Made by a program: the position numbers and the translations under genes. A stretch of 59,195 nt of DNA, from assembly GCF_002953255.1 (NCBI RefSeq), contig NZ_CP026498.1, positions 11,214,777-11,273,971 of the forward strand, in the 5' to 3' direction. The notes beneath the pieces were generated by a model that worked only from the letters and a program-made list of their open reading frames with translations, was not told where the DNA came from and made no database searches. Below are positions 18,149 to 26,289 of this stretch, one piece after another (within the stretch, counting starts at the first letter, position 1; each line of letters begins with the position of its first letter). This DNA is from Streptomyces sp. CB01881 (GTDB lineage: Bacteria; Actinomycetota; Actinomycetes; Streptomycetales; Streptomycetaceae).

Positions 18149-18173
18149 CCGCTACGACGCCGCGTCGTAGCGG
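18149..18173. promoter_or_regulatory. Long hairpin upstream of the transglycosylase gene
   Basis: A perfect 11-bp inverted repeat (CCGCTACGACG ... CGTCGTAGCGG) with a 3-base loop lies about 200 bp before the start codon. It could be an RNA stem in a long leader or a protein-binding dyad. No upstream gene ends nearby, so it is not an obvious terminator. Confidence 0.45.
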
Positions 18174-18370
18174 ACACCCCTTGGAGGCGGCCGCGGACCC
18201 CGCTAACAATGGCTCAGTCGCCAGCTGCGGCGGTGGTCCGATCCACTGCCGCGACTCCCGTCCGGCAGTCACCATGCGTGACCGCCCCGGCGCCGGCTCC
18301 CGCCCACGGGCCCTGACGGGCCCGCCGGCCGCGGGACGAGACGCCCCCACGATTGAGGTCGAACTCCCAC

Positions 18371-18760
18371 ATGCCCGTGATCTCCACCCGCATGCGCAAG
18401 TCCGCCGCCCTGCTCACCGCTGCCACCGGCATCGCCGCGATCGGCGCCGCCGTCGTCCCGACCGCCGCCTCGGCCGCCACGCCGCAGTCGCTGGCCGCGA
18501 GCATCGTCCCCGCCGACCAGCTCGCCTCCTTCGACCAGATCATCTCCCACGAGAGCGGCTGGAACGTCACCGCGACCAACCCGTCCTCGGGCGCCTACGG
18601 CCTGGGCCAGGCGCTGCCGGCCAGCAAGATGGCCTCCGCCGGTGCCGACTGGAAGACCAACGCGGCCACCCAGATCAAGTGGGCCTACGACTACATGAAC
18701 AGCCGCTACGGCAGCCCGAACCAGGCCTGGGCCTACTGGCAGATCCACCACAACTACTGA
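18371..18760 (+). CDS. Secreted lytic transglycosylase-like protein (SLT fold)
   Basis: The 129-aa protein has a clear signal peptide (MRKSAALLTAATGIAAIGAA ... ASAA). A compact transglycosylase-like domain follows: ISHESGWN with the catalytic Glu, SSGAYGLGQ, AATQIKWAYDYMNSRYGS and AWAYWQIHHNY at the end. This is the short form seen in actinobacterial cell-wall lytic proteins. It would cleave peptidoglycan outside the cell. ATG 18371 has GAGG twelve bases upstream; an in-frame TTG at 18353 is less likely. Long leader with dyads upstream. Confidence 0.85.
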   Translation: MPVISTRMRKSAALLTAATGIAAIGAAVVPTAASAATPQSLAASIVPADQLASFDQIISHESGWNVTATNPSSGAYGLGQALPASKMASAGADWKTNAATQIKWAYDYMNSRYGSPNQAWAYWQIHHNY

Positions 18761-19052
18761 TCGGCCTCAGCCGCCGGGCGGCCACGCAGGGGTGCAACCC
18801 CTGCCGCCCGGGCCCTCGCCCAACCACCGTGCGTTCCGGCCGGCTCGCCGAGCGGAAGCCCACCGGCCGGGCGTGACCTTGGTAGAGGCCGTGCGGTTGA
18901 CCGGTCATGACGAACCTGATCCCCTGCCCGGCCTGCACCTCCACGACGACCACGACGGTGACAACGCACCGACGGTGCTCGCCGCCGAACGGCTTCCCGA
19001 ACTCGCCCACCACCTCGACCACACCGTGAACACCGGACGCGCCGCCGCGTAA
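18761..19052. other. Intergenic; possible tiny ORF
   Basis: Between the transglycosylase gene and a strong terminator. A 41-codon frame from ATG 18907 (MTNLIPCPACTST ... HRRC) could encode a small zinc-binding peptide, but it lacks a clear ribosome site and overlaps another open frame, so I do not call it. Confidence 0.25.
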
Positions 19053-19087
19053 CACCACCGCCCCCGGGGCCCCCGGGGGCGGTGGTG
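19053..19087. terminator. Strong stem-loop terminator
   Basis: A 15-bp perfect inverted repeat starting CACCACCGCCCCCGG with a 5-base loop. It is the first of two adjacent hairpins between converging genes. Confidence 0.7.
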
Positions 19088-19139
19088 CGACTGCACGAGG
19101 GCCGGGACGCCCGGCGACGTCTCGGCCCTCGTGCAGTCG
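19088..19139. terminator. Second stem-loop terminator, directly adjacent
   Basis: CGACTGCACGAGGGCCG and its exact complement form a 17-bp stem; further pairing in the interior extends it to about 22 bp. It begins at the base where the previous hairpin ends, giving back-to-back terminators for the plus-strand transglycosylase region and the minus-strand RmlD-like gene. Confidence 0.7.
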
Positions 19140-19179
19140 ACGGGTCATGGCGCCGGCGATGGGCTGGGGGGGCGCCGGC

Positions 19180-20022
19180 TCAGGTTCGTTCGGCAGCGGG
19201 TTGCGCGGTGAGGAACTGGCGTGCGCCGCGCAGTCTGGTGTGGATCCTGCTCTGGGTTGCCCGGCTGTCGAGGCGGACGTCGAGCGCTCCGGGCAGCGCG
19301 CTGCGGGCCCGTAGGCCGGCTGGGAGCCGAGCGGCGTCGAGTCCGTCGCGCCGGGCGATGAGGACGCCGAGTTCGTGGCGGTTCACGGCATCGGGGCCGG
19401 CCAGGTGGTGGATGCCCGACGCGTCGTGGGAGACGAGTTCGAGGAGGGCGGCGGCCAGGTCGGTGACGTGCACGGGGCAGCGGACGTCGTCGGTGAACAA
19501 GGCGCCGCTGCGGGTGCCGGACGCAAGAGCGTGGACCAGGGCGACATGTTCCGAGCGGCGGTCACCGATGATCAGGGACGTGCGGGCGACGACGGCGTGG
19601 GGGTGGACGAGGCGCACTCCGGTCTCGGCCGCCGCCTTCGCCGCGCCGTAGGGCGTGAGCGGGTCCGGGAGACTGGATTCGTCGTAGGTGGCGCGGGCGC
19701 CCGAGAAGACCGCGTCGCTGGAAACGTGGACCAGGCGGCTGCCGTGCCGAACCGCGGCCATGGCCACGCGGACGGGGCCCTCGGCGGTGACCGCCCAGTC
19801 GGTTCCGCCGCTCGCCGCGTTGACGACCACGCGCGGTGCGGTCTCGGCGACAACAGTCTCGATGCGGTCGGTGTCCCGCAGGTCGAGTGCGTGCCAGGAG
19901 ACTCCCGGGGTGTCGCCGGGCCGGGTGGCGAACGTCGCTGCCACCCGGTTCCCCGCTGCCGCTGCCTGGCGGACCAGCTCGGTGCCCAGGAATCCACTGC
20001 CGCCGATGATCAGGACTGTCAT
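19180..20022 (-). CDS. RmlD-like dTDP-4-dehydrorhamnose reductase family protein
   Basis: The 280-aa protein begins MTVLIIGGSGFLGTELVRQA and has VVNAASGGTDWAV, VHVSSDAVFSG and a Tyr-x-x-x-Lys (YGAAKAAAE) as in RmlD-type extended SDRs. It is slightly shorter than true RmlD and no other dTDP-rhamnose genes are near, so the sugar substrate is uncertain. No ribosome site is seen before ATG 20022, and the transcript may be leaderless. Confidence 0.8.
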   Translation of the reverse strand: MTVLIIGGSGFLGTELVRQAAAAGNRVAATFATRPGDTPGVSWHALDLRDTDRIETVVAETAPRVVVNAASGGTDWAVTAEGPVRVAMAAVRHGSRLVHVSSDAVFSGARATYDESSLPDPLTPYGAAKAAAETGVRLVHPHAVVARTSLIIGDRRSEHVALVHALASGTRSGALFTDDVRCPVHVTDLAAALLELVSHDASGIHHLAGPDAVNRHELGVLIARRDGLDAARLPAGLRARSALPGALDVRLDSRATQSRIHTRLRGARQFLTAQPAAERT

Positions 20023-20159
20023 GCCATGACGGTAGATCAGCGGCCGCCTCGCCCGGCCGGGAACGCCCGCACCGCCGGTGACAGCGGCCAGGACCGGCAC
20101 CCGTGTCCCCGCGGTGCGGCGCCCCCCGGCAGGGGAGCGTCGCGCCGCCACTGGAGCGG

Positions 20160-20495
20160 TCAGGGCGCTTCGGTGTCCTCCCGCAGGGCCCGCTCGTAGC
20201 CGAAGGCGAGGCAGCCGTCCCAGACCTGGACGGCGTCTCCGTCGGGGCACAGGCGATCGAGGGCGACCAGCCCGGCCATGATGGCGGCACACATTTCGCG
20301 CCGGGCCTGCTGGGCGGTGGCGGTCACCGGGCCTTCGGTCACCCAGCCCTTGGAACGCCGGTACGGCTCGCCGGCCTTGCAGGCCTCCTCGCCGACCTTG
20401 GTGACCAGCAGGAGTTCCTGCACGTGGTCGGGTGCGCAGCTGCGCCGTTCGTCGCGTCGGCGCAGTTCGCGGATCTGGTGGAAGAGGTCGTTCAC
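20160..20495 (-). CDS. MazG-like NTP pyrophosphohydrolase-family protein
   Basis: The 111-aa protein resembles the MazG-like proteins of streptomycetes: helix 1 with HVQELLLVTKVGEEACKAGE and a second helix with QQARREMCAAIMAGLVALDR. The EExxK/R-type acidic signature is weaker than in true MazG, so activity is uncertain. GTG 20495 has AAGGAG seven bases upstream. Members hydrolyse nucleoside triphosphates or act as housekeeping cleaners. The broken UDP-glucose dehydrogenase lies just upstream. Confidence 0.7.
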   Translation of the reverse strand: MNDLFHQIRELRRRDERRSCAPDHVQELLLVTKVGEEACKAGEPYRRSKGWVTEGPVTATAQQARREMCAAIMAGLVALDRLCPDGDAVQVWDGCLAFGYERALREDTEAP

Positions 20496-20547
20496 GGGTG
20501 TACTCCTTCCGTGGGGTCGGTGGTGGGGTCTGGGGTCGGGCGTGGGT

Positions 20548-21085
20548 TCAGGCGTCGGGGGTGCGGGTGGGGCGGCCCATCTGGTGGACCGTCCAGCCCG
20601 CGGCGAGCCAGGGGCCGGCGTCCAGGGCGTTGCGGACGTCGGTCACGGTTCGGTGGTGACGCGGTGGGCGGCTTCGGCGGGCAGTTTCGGGTCGGTGGTG
20701 AAGGCGGGCCATTCGGTGGCGATGACCACGAGGTCGGCTTGGTCGGTGGTGTCCAAGGGAGCTGTCTGCGTAGGTGAGGCGGGGGGTGCGGCGGGCGTTG
20801 TCGAGGGCCTCGGGGCCGAAGAGGCGTACGGTGGGGCCGAGTTGGTGGAGGCGGTCGGCCAGGCGCAGTGCGGGGCTGTCGCGTACGTCGGAGGTGCCGG
20901 CTTTGAAGGCGCCGCCGAGGAAGGCGATGGTGCGGCCGTGGATGTTGCCGTCGAGGGCGTGGGTAATGAGGGCGAAGGCGGCGTGCTGGCGGCCGCGGTT
21001 GACGGCCTGGACGGCGTCGAGCAGTCCGGCGGCTCCTGCGGCGCCCGGAGCGAGGTGCTCGCGGACCCGGCTCAGCATGCACCTC
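20548..21085 (-). pseudogene. UDP-glucose 6-dehydrogenase remnant, truncated and frameshifted
   Basis: The central and C-terminal domains are recognisable: LLDAVQAVNRGRQHAAFALI, GRTIAFLGGAFKAGTSDVRD (the conserved FKxxTxDxR region) and VRLFGPEALDN. After TYADS the frame changes to read LDTTDQADLVVIATEWPAF, and then changes back to VTDVRNALDAGPWLAAGW. The NAD-binding N-terminal half is missing. UGDH makes UDP-glucuronate; this copy cannot. Confidence 0.75.
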
Positions 21086-21349
21086 GCCCCCCGGGGCACC
21101 GGTCAGCTTGCGCGGGTCACAGTCAGCGTCCGGGCTCCGTGCCTGGACGGGCGACGACTTCCGGGTCTTCGGACAGGACGGCACCGGCGGCGACGCGGCG
21201 TTCTGGCTCGTCCGCCCGCCGGCCCGGAGCTGCGCCAGTAGGAACCCGGCCGGGAAAGCGCCGCAGGAGCAACCCCGGGCTGACGGAGGAACGTGAGGCG
21301 GCACACTCCCAGCCCGCGGAACACGCTGACTGCCGGCAGCCTTGACTGT

Positions 21350-21470
21350 GACGGTTCAGAGAGCGTTCGCCATCTTCGAACGTGCTTGTCGGAGGCTCTG
21401 GTGTGGCGCTCAGCCGGGGTGCTCGCGCTGGTCGCGTGCGGGAGTCTGCGGCCTTGATCGTCCATCAGCA
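21350..21470. repeat. Remnant of an IS terminal region, copy 1
   Basis: About 115 bp (with GCCATCTTCGAACGTGCT, GGGGTGCTCG and GGGAGTCTGC blocks) is about 85% identical by eye to 46014-46120, which forms the 3' end of the IS5-family element there. On the minus strand both encode related tails (KHVRRWRTLSEP and QHVRRWRPLSN). No transposase is attached here. Confidence 0.6.
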
Positions 21471-21522
21471 CCTGCCTTCGAGAGCTCCGTCATGGCCACC
21501 GGGCCCTGCCACTGACGACGCG

Positions 21523-22341
21523 TCAACCGGTGTGAGCCGTCAGCACCCGTGCCGCGGTGGCGAGGAAGGCGCGCACCCGCGGCACGGTGCGGCCGGCCAG
21601 GACGGCCAGGCAGGTGCGCACCGGCGGAACGTCGGTGACCGGCAGGTAGACCAGGTCCGCCCGGGAGTACATCGCCGCCACACTGGCCGGCACCAGCGCG
21701 ACGCCGCCGCCCAGCGCGATGACCTCGAACTTCTCGTCCAGAGAGGAGGCGCGCCGCCGGGGCTCGGCGTTGAGCAGGGTCTCCCCGGCCAGGTCGACGG
21801 TGGTGATCGCGGCACGGCGGGCCAGCGGGTGGGCGGCGGGGAGGCAGGCGACCCTGGTCTCCTCGCCGACCGGCAGCAGCCGCAGCCCGGTGGTGTCGAA
21901 GGGTTCCCGCAGGTAGCCGACGTGGGCGCGGCCGTCGCGCAACGGCCGTTCCTGCTCCCACCACGGGACGCCGAGCAGCTCCACCTCCACGCCCGGGTGC
22001 TCGGCGGTGAAGGCCCGCACCGCCTCGGCGACCAGCAGCCCCGGCGCGAAGGCGACCACCAGCCGCTCCCCGCCGTGCGCGGCCTCGTTCACCCGGCGCA
22101 CCGCGGCGTCCACCGCCCCGAACACGTCCTTGCACTCGGCGTGCAGCTGCTCGCCCGCCGGGGTGAGCTCGACGCTGCGGGTGGTGCGCCGCAGCAGCGC
22201 GCAGCCGAGCTCCTGCTCCAGCGCCCGGATCTGCCGGCTCAGCACCGGCTGCGCGATGTACAGCGCCTGCGCGGCGCGGCCGAAGTGCCGGTGCTCGGCG
22301 ACCGCGGCGAAGTAGCGCAGCTTGCGCAGGTCCAGATCCAT
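21523..22341 (-). CDS. LysR family transcriptional regulator
   Basis: A 272-aa regulator with the N-terminal winged helix MDLDLRKLRYFAAVAEHRHF ... AQPVLSRQIRALEQELG and an effector domain (VVAFAPGLLVAEAVRAF). It is a little short, with a compact C-terminus. It is divergent from an NmrA-like gene, the classic arrangement in which LysR proteins control the neighbour. A T-N11-A dyad overlaps its start codon, and the start at 22341 has TGAGG only one base away. Confidence 0.9.
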   Translation of the reverse strand: MDLDLRKLRYFAAVAEHRHFGRAAQALYIAQPVLSRQIRALEQELGCALLRRTTRSVELTPAGEQLHAECKDVFGAVDAAVRRVNEAAHGGERLVVAFAPGLLVAEAVRAFTAEHPGVEVELLGVPWWEQERPLRDGRAHVGYLREPFDTTGLRLLPVGEETRVACLPAAHPLARRAAITTVDLAGETLLNAEPRRRASSLDEKFEVIALGGGVALVPASVAAMYSRADLVYLPVTDVPPVRTCLAVLAGRTVPRVRAFLATAARVLTAHTG

Positions 22342-22354
22342 ACCTCAAGGGTAT
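22340..22354. promoter_or_regulatory. LysR-type T-N11-A dyad ATACC-N5-GGTAT
   Basis: The inverted repeat overlaps the LysR start codon, and a second GGGTAT half-site follows at 22369-22374. LysR proteins bind such T-N11-A boxes for autorepression and activation of the divergent gene, here the NmrA-like gene starting at 22411. Confidence 0.55.
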
Positions 22355-22410
22355 CAATGAGCCGCGAAGGGTATTGGACCCCGCAGGCGGCGGGCGCGCA
22401 GCATCGAAGC

Positions 22411-23304
22411 ATGCTCCTCATCACCACGCCCACCGGCGACATCGGCAGCCAGCTCGTCCGGATGCTCCTCGACAGCTCCGACGCGGCATTCCGCGTGATC
22501 GCCCGCGACCCTGCCCGCCTCCCCTCCGACCTGCGCGAACGCATCGACGTGGTCACCGGCTCGCACTACGACCCGGCTGTGCTGGACCGCGCCCTCGACG
22601 GCGCGGACGCCCTCTTCTGGAACGCCGCGCCCAACCCGGCCGCCACCACCCTGGACGAGGTCTACGCCGGGGCCGCCGCCACCGCCGCCAAGCTGCTGGC
22701 CGCGCACGGCACCGGCCACGTGGTGACCGTCTCCGCGCTGGGCCGCGGCACGTCGCACCAGGCGGACGCGGGCCTGGTCACCGCCTCCCTTGCCATGGAC
22801 GACGCGCTCTCCGCCGCCGTCCCGAACTTCCGCGCCCTGGCCAACCCCTCCTTCATGGACAACCTCCTGCGCCAGGCCGCCCAGCTCCGCGACCCTGGCG
22901 TCTTCTCCGGCCCCATGCCGGCGCAGTCGCGCCAGCCCACCGTGGCCACCCGCGACATCGCCGCGGCGGCGGCCCGGCTCCTGCTCGACCGCTGCTGGAC
23001 CGGCTCCGCCGAACAGCCCCTGCTCGGCCCGGAGGACCTCTCCCCCGATGAGCAGGCCGCGACCGTCTCCGCCGTCCTGGGCCGCCCGGTGACCTACCGC
23101 CAGGACCCCCTGGACTCCGTCGAGACCCGCCTCCTGGGCTTCGGCGCGTCCCCGGCCTTCGCCGGGGGCATGGCCGCCATGGTCCGCGCCAAGGCCGAAC
23201 ACGGCCTCGACACCGGCGTCCCGCGCACCCCGGAGACGGCCACCCCCACCACCTTCCGCCAGTGGTGCGAGCAGGTCCTGAAGCCCGCCGTGGAGAACGG
23301 CTGA
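22411..23304 (+). CDS. NmrA-like NAD(P)-binding protein
   Basis: A 297-aa atypical SDR starting MLLITTPTGDIGSQLVRMLL (glycine-rich loop), with VVTVSALGRGTS and RALANPSFMDNLLRQA motifs and a C-terminal substrate domain as in NmrA-type proteins. Such proteins act as nucleotide-ratio sensors or as quinone/flavin oxidoreductases. It is divergent from and probably regulated by the LysR gene. No strong ribosome site precedes ATG 22411. Confidence 0.85.
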   Translation: MLLITTPTGDIGSQLVRMLLDSSDAAFRVIARDPARLPSDLRERIDVVTGSHYDPAVLDRALDGADALFWNAAPNPAATTLDEVYAGAAATAAKLLAAHGTGHVVTVSALGRGTSHQADAGLVTASLAMDDALSAAVPNFRALANPSFMDNLLRQAAQLRDPGVFSGPMPAQSRQPTVATRDIAAAAARLLLDRCWTGSAEQPLLGPEDLSPDEQAATVSAVLGRPVTYRQDPLDSVETRLLGFGASPAFAGGMAAMVRAKAEHGLDTGVPRTPETATPTTFRQWCEQVLKPAVENG

Positions 23305-23359
23305 CCGCGCGCCCGTCCAGAACGCTCCTGTTCCGCCCCGCCGGCGGGGCGGGATCTGA

Positions 23360-23899
23360 TAGGCCGCCTGCAACGAGGCGGCCGCGCCGTGGCGCGAGGC
23401 CTTCGAGGACCTGGACGAGGACGTCCTGGCGGAGGCCGCCGCCGAGGCACGGGCGTTCGACGGCGATCCGGTGGCCGCAGTCGACGAGCTGGAGCGCTCC
23501 CTGCTGCTCCAGGTCGCGGACTGGCAGCAGGCGATCAGCGCGCTCGGCCGCGACCTCACCGCGGCCACAAAGGAGCGGCCGCGGCAGGCGGCCGACTTCC
23601 CGTCCCCGTTCCGGGCACGCATTCCGGTGCTCCGGGTCGCACTGCGGTGTCGGACCCGCAGCCCGGCATCGGGTCCGCTTCGTCGGGCGGCCGAGGTGTG
23701 CCCGCCGCCCGAATGGACGCGAGGAGTGGCCCGACTCGAACACCACTACCGCGGCGCAGCCACGGCAGCACCCTGCGCTCCGGGCGCTGCTTTAGGTGCA
23801 CCCGGAGCTGGTGGCTGGCGGCCGCCGGGAATAGACGGCCGCCGCCCCCCAGCACCCCTGGGGACGGCGGCCGGGGGCGTCCTCCGCGCCCGGTTGTGA
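23360..23899 (+). pseudogene. Hypothetical gene fragment, mobile-element style
   Basis: From about 23360 an open frame encodes helical sequence (PWREAFEDLDEDVLAEAAAE, ELERSLLLQVADWQQAISAL) that then degrades into low-quality, Arg/Pro-rich translation. There is no start codon with a ribosome site. The remaining DNA up to the sigma operon's terminator shows nothing else. Confidence 0.3.
23836..23873 (-). terminator. Stem-loop after the sigma-factor operon
   Basis: CGGCCGCCG and CGGCGGCCG pair, with further CCCCAG/CTGGGG pairing inside. It lies just past the stop (23900) of the last minus-strand gene. Confidence 0.6.
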
Positions 23900-24127
23900 C
23901 TAGCGGCTGGTGAGCCACCAGGTGAGCAGGGTGAACACACCCGCGCCGGCCCCGTACCCGAGACCGCGGGCGGTGTGCATCGTCGCGGTCCGGAGCAGCC
24001 GCCTGCGGTGGCGACGCCTGTCGCACGTGCGGCAGTCACATGCGCCTGTGCTGACGACGGCACGGCTGCGGTCGACTCGTTCGCAGGCCCGGTCCCGGCG
24101 GAGCTGGTGGTGGTGCATTCTGGTCAC
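23900..24127 (-). CDS. Small membrane protein with basic Cys/His N-terminus (75 aa)
   Basis: GTG 24127 has GGAGG five bases upstream, one of the best ribosome sites in the window. The first 50 residues are rich in Arg, His and Cys (CDCRTCDRRRHRRR), and the C-terminus is one membrane helix (GLGYGAGAGVFTLLTWWLTS). No family recognised. It follows the sigma factor and its membrane partner on the same strand, 82 bp downstream, so it may be the third gene of that operon. Confidence 0.55.
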   Translation of the reverse strand: MTRMHHHQLRRDRACERVDRSRAVVSTGACDCRTCDRRRHRRRLLRTATMHTARGLGYGAGAGVFTLLTWWLTSR

Positions 24128-24209
24128 GGTGACCTCCTCGCTTGTAGGTGGGGATTGCCTGGCCCGCCGCTCTCTTGGCCTAGGAACCGGGGCGGCGGGC
24201 CCATGTGCA

Positions 24210-24674
24210 CTACAGGTCCTTCGACCGACGCTGCTCCCGCTCCCGATCGAGCCTGTGCGGCAGCTCGATCGGCAGGCCGCGAAGAACCCCGACGGTCGTC
24301 GCGAGGGGGACGGTGACGTGCACGCTGAGACGTCCGGCGATCGTGAGGGCGACCAGGGTGGCGATCACGGAGCCCGTCACGGCGTTGGCGAGCGCGGAAG
24401 TGGACGCCGCGGCCTTGAGGACCAGCGCGAGGAGATCCAGCCCCGGCCAGTCGCGAGACGACTGGCCGGGAACCCAGGTGGTGCGCGCCCGCTTCCTGCC
24501 GGCGCGGGCACGGGCCTCGGCCTTGGTTTCGGCTGCCGCCCGGGCCTGGAGCATGCTCAGGCGCTTGGCCGCCTGCGGTTCGTCCTCGCTGTAGGCGCTC
24601 TGGAGTGCGTGGTAGGTGTTCGTCAGGGTGTCGGTGATCTGTCCCGAGTGGTCCAGCGGGTCGTCGTGCCTCAT
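24210..24674 (-). CDS. Membrane protein coupled to an ECF sigma factor
   Basis: ATG 24674 overlaps the sigma-factor stop (ATGA), so the two are translationally coupled. The 154-aa product has a soluble helical N-terminus (DTLTNTYHALQSAYSEDEPQ) and a basic linker (ARAGRKRARTTW). One or two hydrophobic segments follow (LLALVLKAAASTSALANAV, VIATLVALTIAG). This is the position of an anti-sigma factor, but it lacks a recognisable zinc anti-sigma motif, so its role as partner or anchor is inference. Confidence 0.65.
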   Translation of the reverse strand: MRHDDPLDHSGQITDTLTNTYHALQSAYSEDEPQAAKRLSMLQARAAAETKAEARARAGRKRARTTWVPGQSSRDWPGLDLLALVLKAAASTSALANAVTGSVIATLVALTIAGRLSVHVTVPLATTVGVLRGLPIELPHRLDREREQRRSKDL

Positions 24675-25261
24675 GCCGTCGCCTTCTTCTCCAGGTAGGC
24701 CAGGACCGTCTCCGGCTTGTTCCGGTCCTTGTCGATGATCTTGCGAAGCTTCGCGCTCGCGCGGGACAGGCGGGCGCGCAGCGCGCTCGGCTTGATGTCC
24801 AGGACCCTCGCGGCCTCTTCCCGGTCCATCCGCGCCACGTGGACGAGGACGAACACCTCGCGCAGCTTCTGCGGAAGCCGGTTGACGAGGCCGAGGACGT
24901 ACCGCTCGCCCTCGCGCAGTTCGAGGGCTTCCGCCGGCCCCGTCATGTGGGCGAGCGAGGAGTAGGCGGCGGCGCCGACGGCATCGGGAAGGTCGGCGGG
25001 CTCCACCGGATGTCCCCACAGACGGCGGCGGCGCTTTCGGTGGTAGTCGCGGGCACCGTTGAAGGCGGCCGTGAGCAGGTACCCCGACGGGTGGGGCACC
25101 GGTCCCTCCCGCTGCGCTTTGAAGAGCGCGACGAACGCGTCGTCGGTCACGGCTTCGCTGTCCAGTCCGTGATCGCCGTACAGCAGTTCCACTCGAGCCC
25201 TGACGATCGGGTACCACTTCCTGAAGAAGTCCTCTGGCGAGCAGAGAGCGTCTTCCTCCAT
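24671..25261 (-). CDS. ECF-type RNA polymerase sigma factor
   Basis: A 196-aa protein with sigma region 2 (DSEAVTDDAFVALFKAQREG ... FNGARDYHRKRRRR) and region 4 (LPQKLREVFVLVHVARMDRE, EAARVLDIKPSALRARLSRA). Length fits the ECF group. AGAGG lies nine bases before ATG 25261. The downstream gene overlaps by ATGA and encodes a membrane protein. It would direct RNA polymerase to a small regulon; the signal is unknown. Confidence 0.88.
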   Translation of the reverse strand: MEEDALCSPEDFFRKWYPIVRARVELLYGDHGLDSEAVTDDAFVALFKAQREGPVPHPSGYLLTAAFNGARDYHRKRRRRLWGHPVEPADLPDAVGAAAYSSLAHMTGPAEALELREGERYVLGLVNRLPQKLREVFVLVHVARMDREEAARVLDIKPSALRARLSRASAKLRKIIDKDRNKPETVLAYLEKKATA

Positions 25262-25306
25262 GAGTCATTGCCTCTTCGCTCTACGGGGCCCGCAGGCCGA
25301 TCGTGT

Positions 25307-25945
25307 CTACAGAGCGTTAGGCGCCCGAACGGGCATCAGCGTTACATCCACCCCGCAGGAAGCACAGTCAGGCACCAGGGGTTCGGTGGCCGCGGCCCGA
25401 ACCGACCACTTCCCCAGCAGCACCCTGCCCCGTCGGCTACGCCAGGGCGGCGACCAACATGCCCACGGCCGCCGCTCGACGGCGGTGCTCTCCTCCACCA
25501 TGCTGACGGAACCGGTCGCGTCCGGCAGACGGCCGATCATCCGCCCGTGGCGGCCCCCGAACAGCGCCATCGGCTCCAGCCCGCGCTCGCCCTCCACCAC
25601 CGTGATCCGCCGAAGCGGCGCGCTCATCAGCCGCACCGCGAACGAGCGGCGCCGCCCGTTCGGCACTCCGCTCAGACGCATGCGGCGCAGGTCGATGTCG
25701 TCGACGACGAACAGCTCCGCCCGACGCCGTGCCAGCGTCGGCGCCGCGCTTCGCACCACCCGGGCCCCGCAACCCGACGTCCTTCAGGAACCGCCACTGC
25801 TCGAACGTCAGGTGCCGCACGTCCATCTGCGACACCGCCCCCTACGCCAGGACGTCCCGTCCGTTGCGGCGCCGGTGATAGGGCCGCCGCTCCAGCAGTC
25901 CCTCTTCGACCGTCCAGGAGTGGAAGTTGCCGACCGCCGTCCGGC
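25307..25945 (-). pseudogene. Frameshifted hypothetical genes
   Basis: A minus-strand piece ends NFHSWTVEEGLLERRPY ... at TAG 25842. From GTG 25836 a second frame reads SQMDVRHLTFEQWRFLKDVG, then near 25760 the sense passes into another frame (ELFVVDDIDLRRMRLSGVPN, RLMSAPLRRITVVEGERGL) that runs to 25307. The composition is of real coding DNA. No family recognised. The rest of the gap up to 26289 holds the peptidase promoter. Confidence 0.4.
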
Positions 25946-26289
25946 GCCGGCGCCACGAAGCCGGACTCGGCGGCGCCTCCTGGTGACGGCTGCCCGAGCC
26001 CACGCATCTACCTGAACGCAATGGTCAGGCGCCACAGGGGGATTGCGGATGCCTCCCACGCTGCGCGCGCCGCCGACGCGGTCTCGCACCAGGCCGCAGC
26101 GGAAGCAGCCGGCCACTGGGCCGTATCGGCGGTGCGCCTCCCACAGCCCTGCCGGACGGCGCCTGAGCTGCTGCCAGCGGGATGCCAGCGGTCTGCCAGC
26201 GGGGTGCGGAACTGTCGCATGTGCCGGGCGGTGCGCCGCAACCGAGGAGCGCCTACGACTGCCCGGACCGTCGACGAAAGGGCACCCGC

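Noticed and set aside
18053..18370. Cyclic-di-AMP (ydaO) riboswitch before the transglycosylase
   Set aside because: I looked for the conserved ydaO blocks and did not find them; only unrelated inverted repeats are present.
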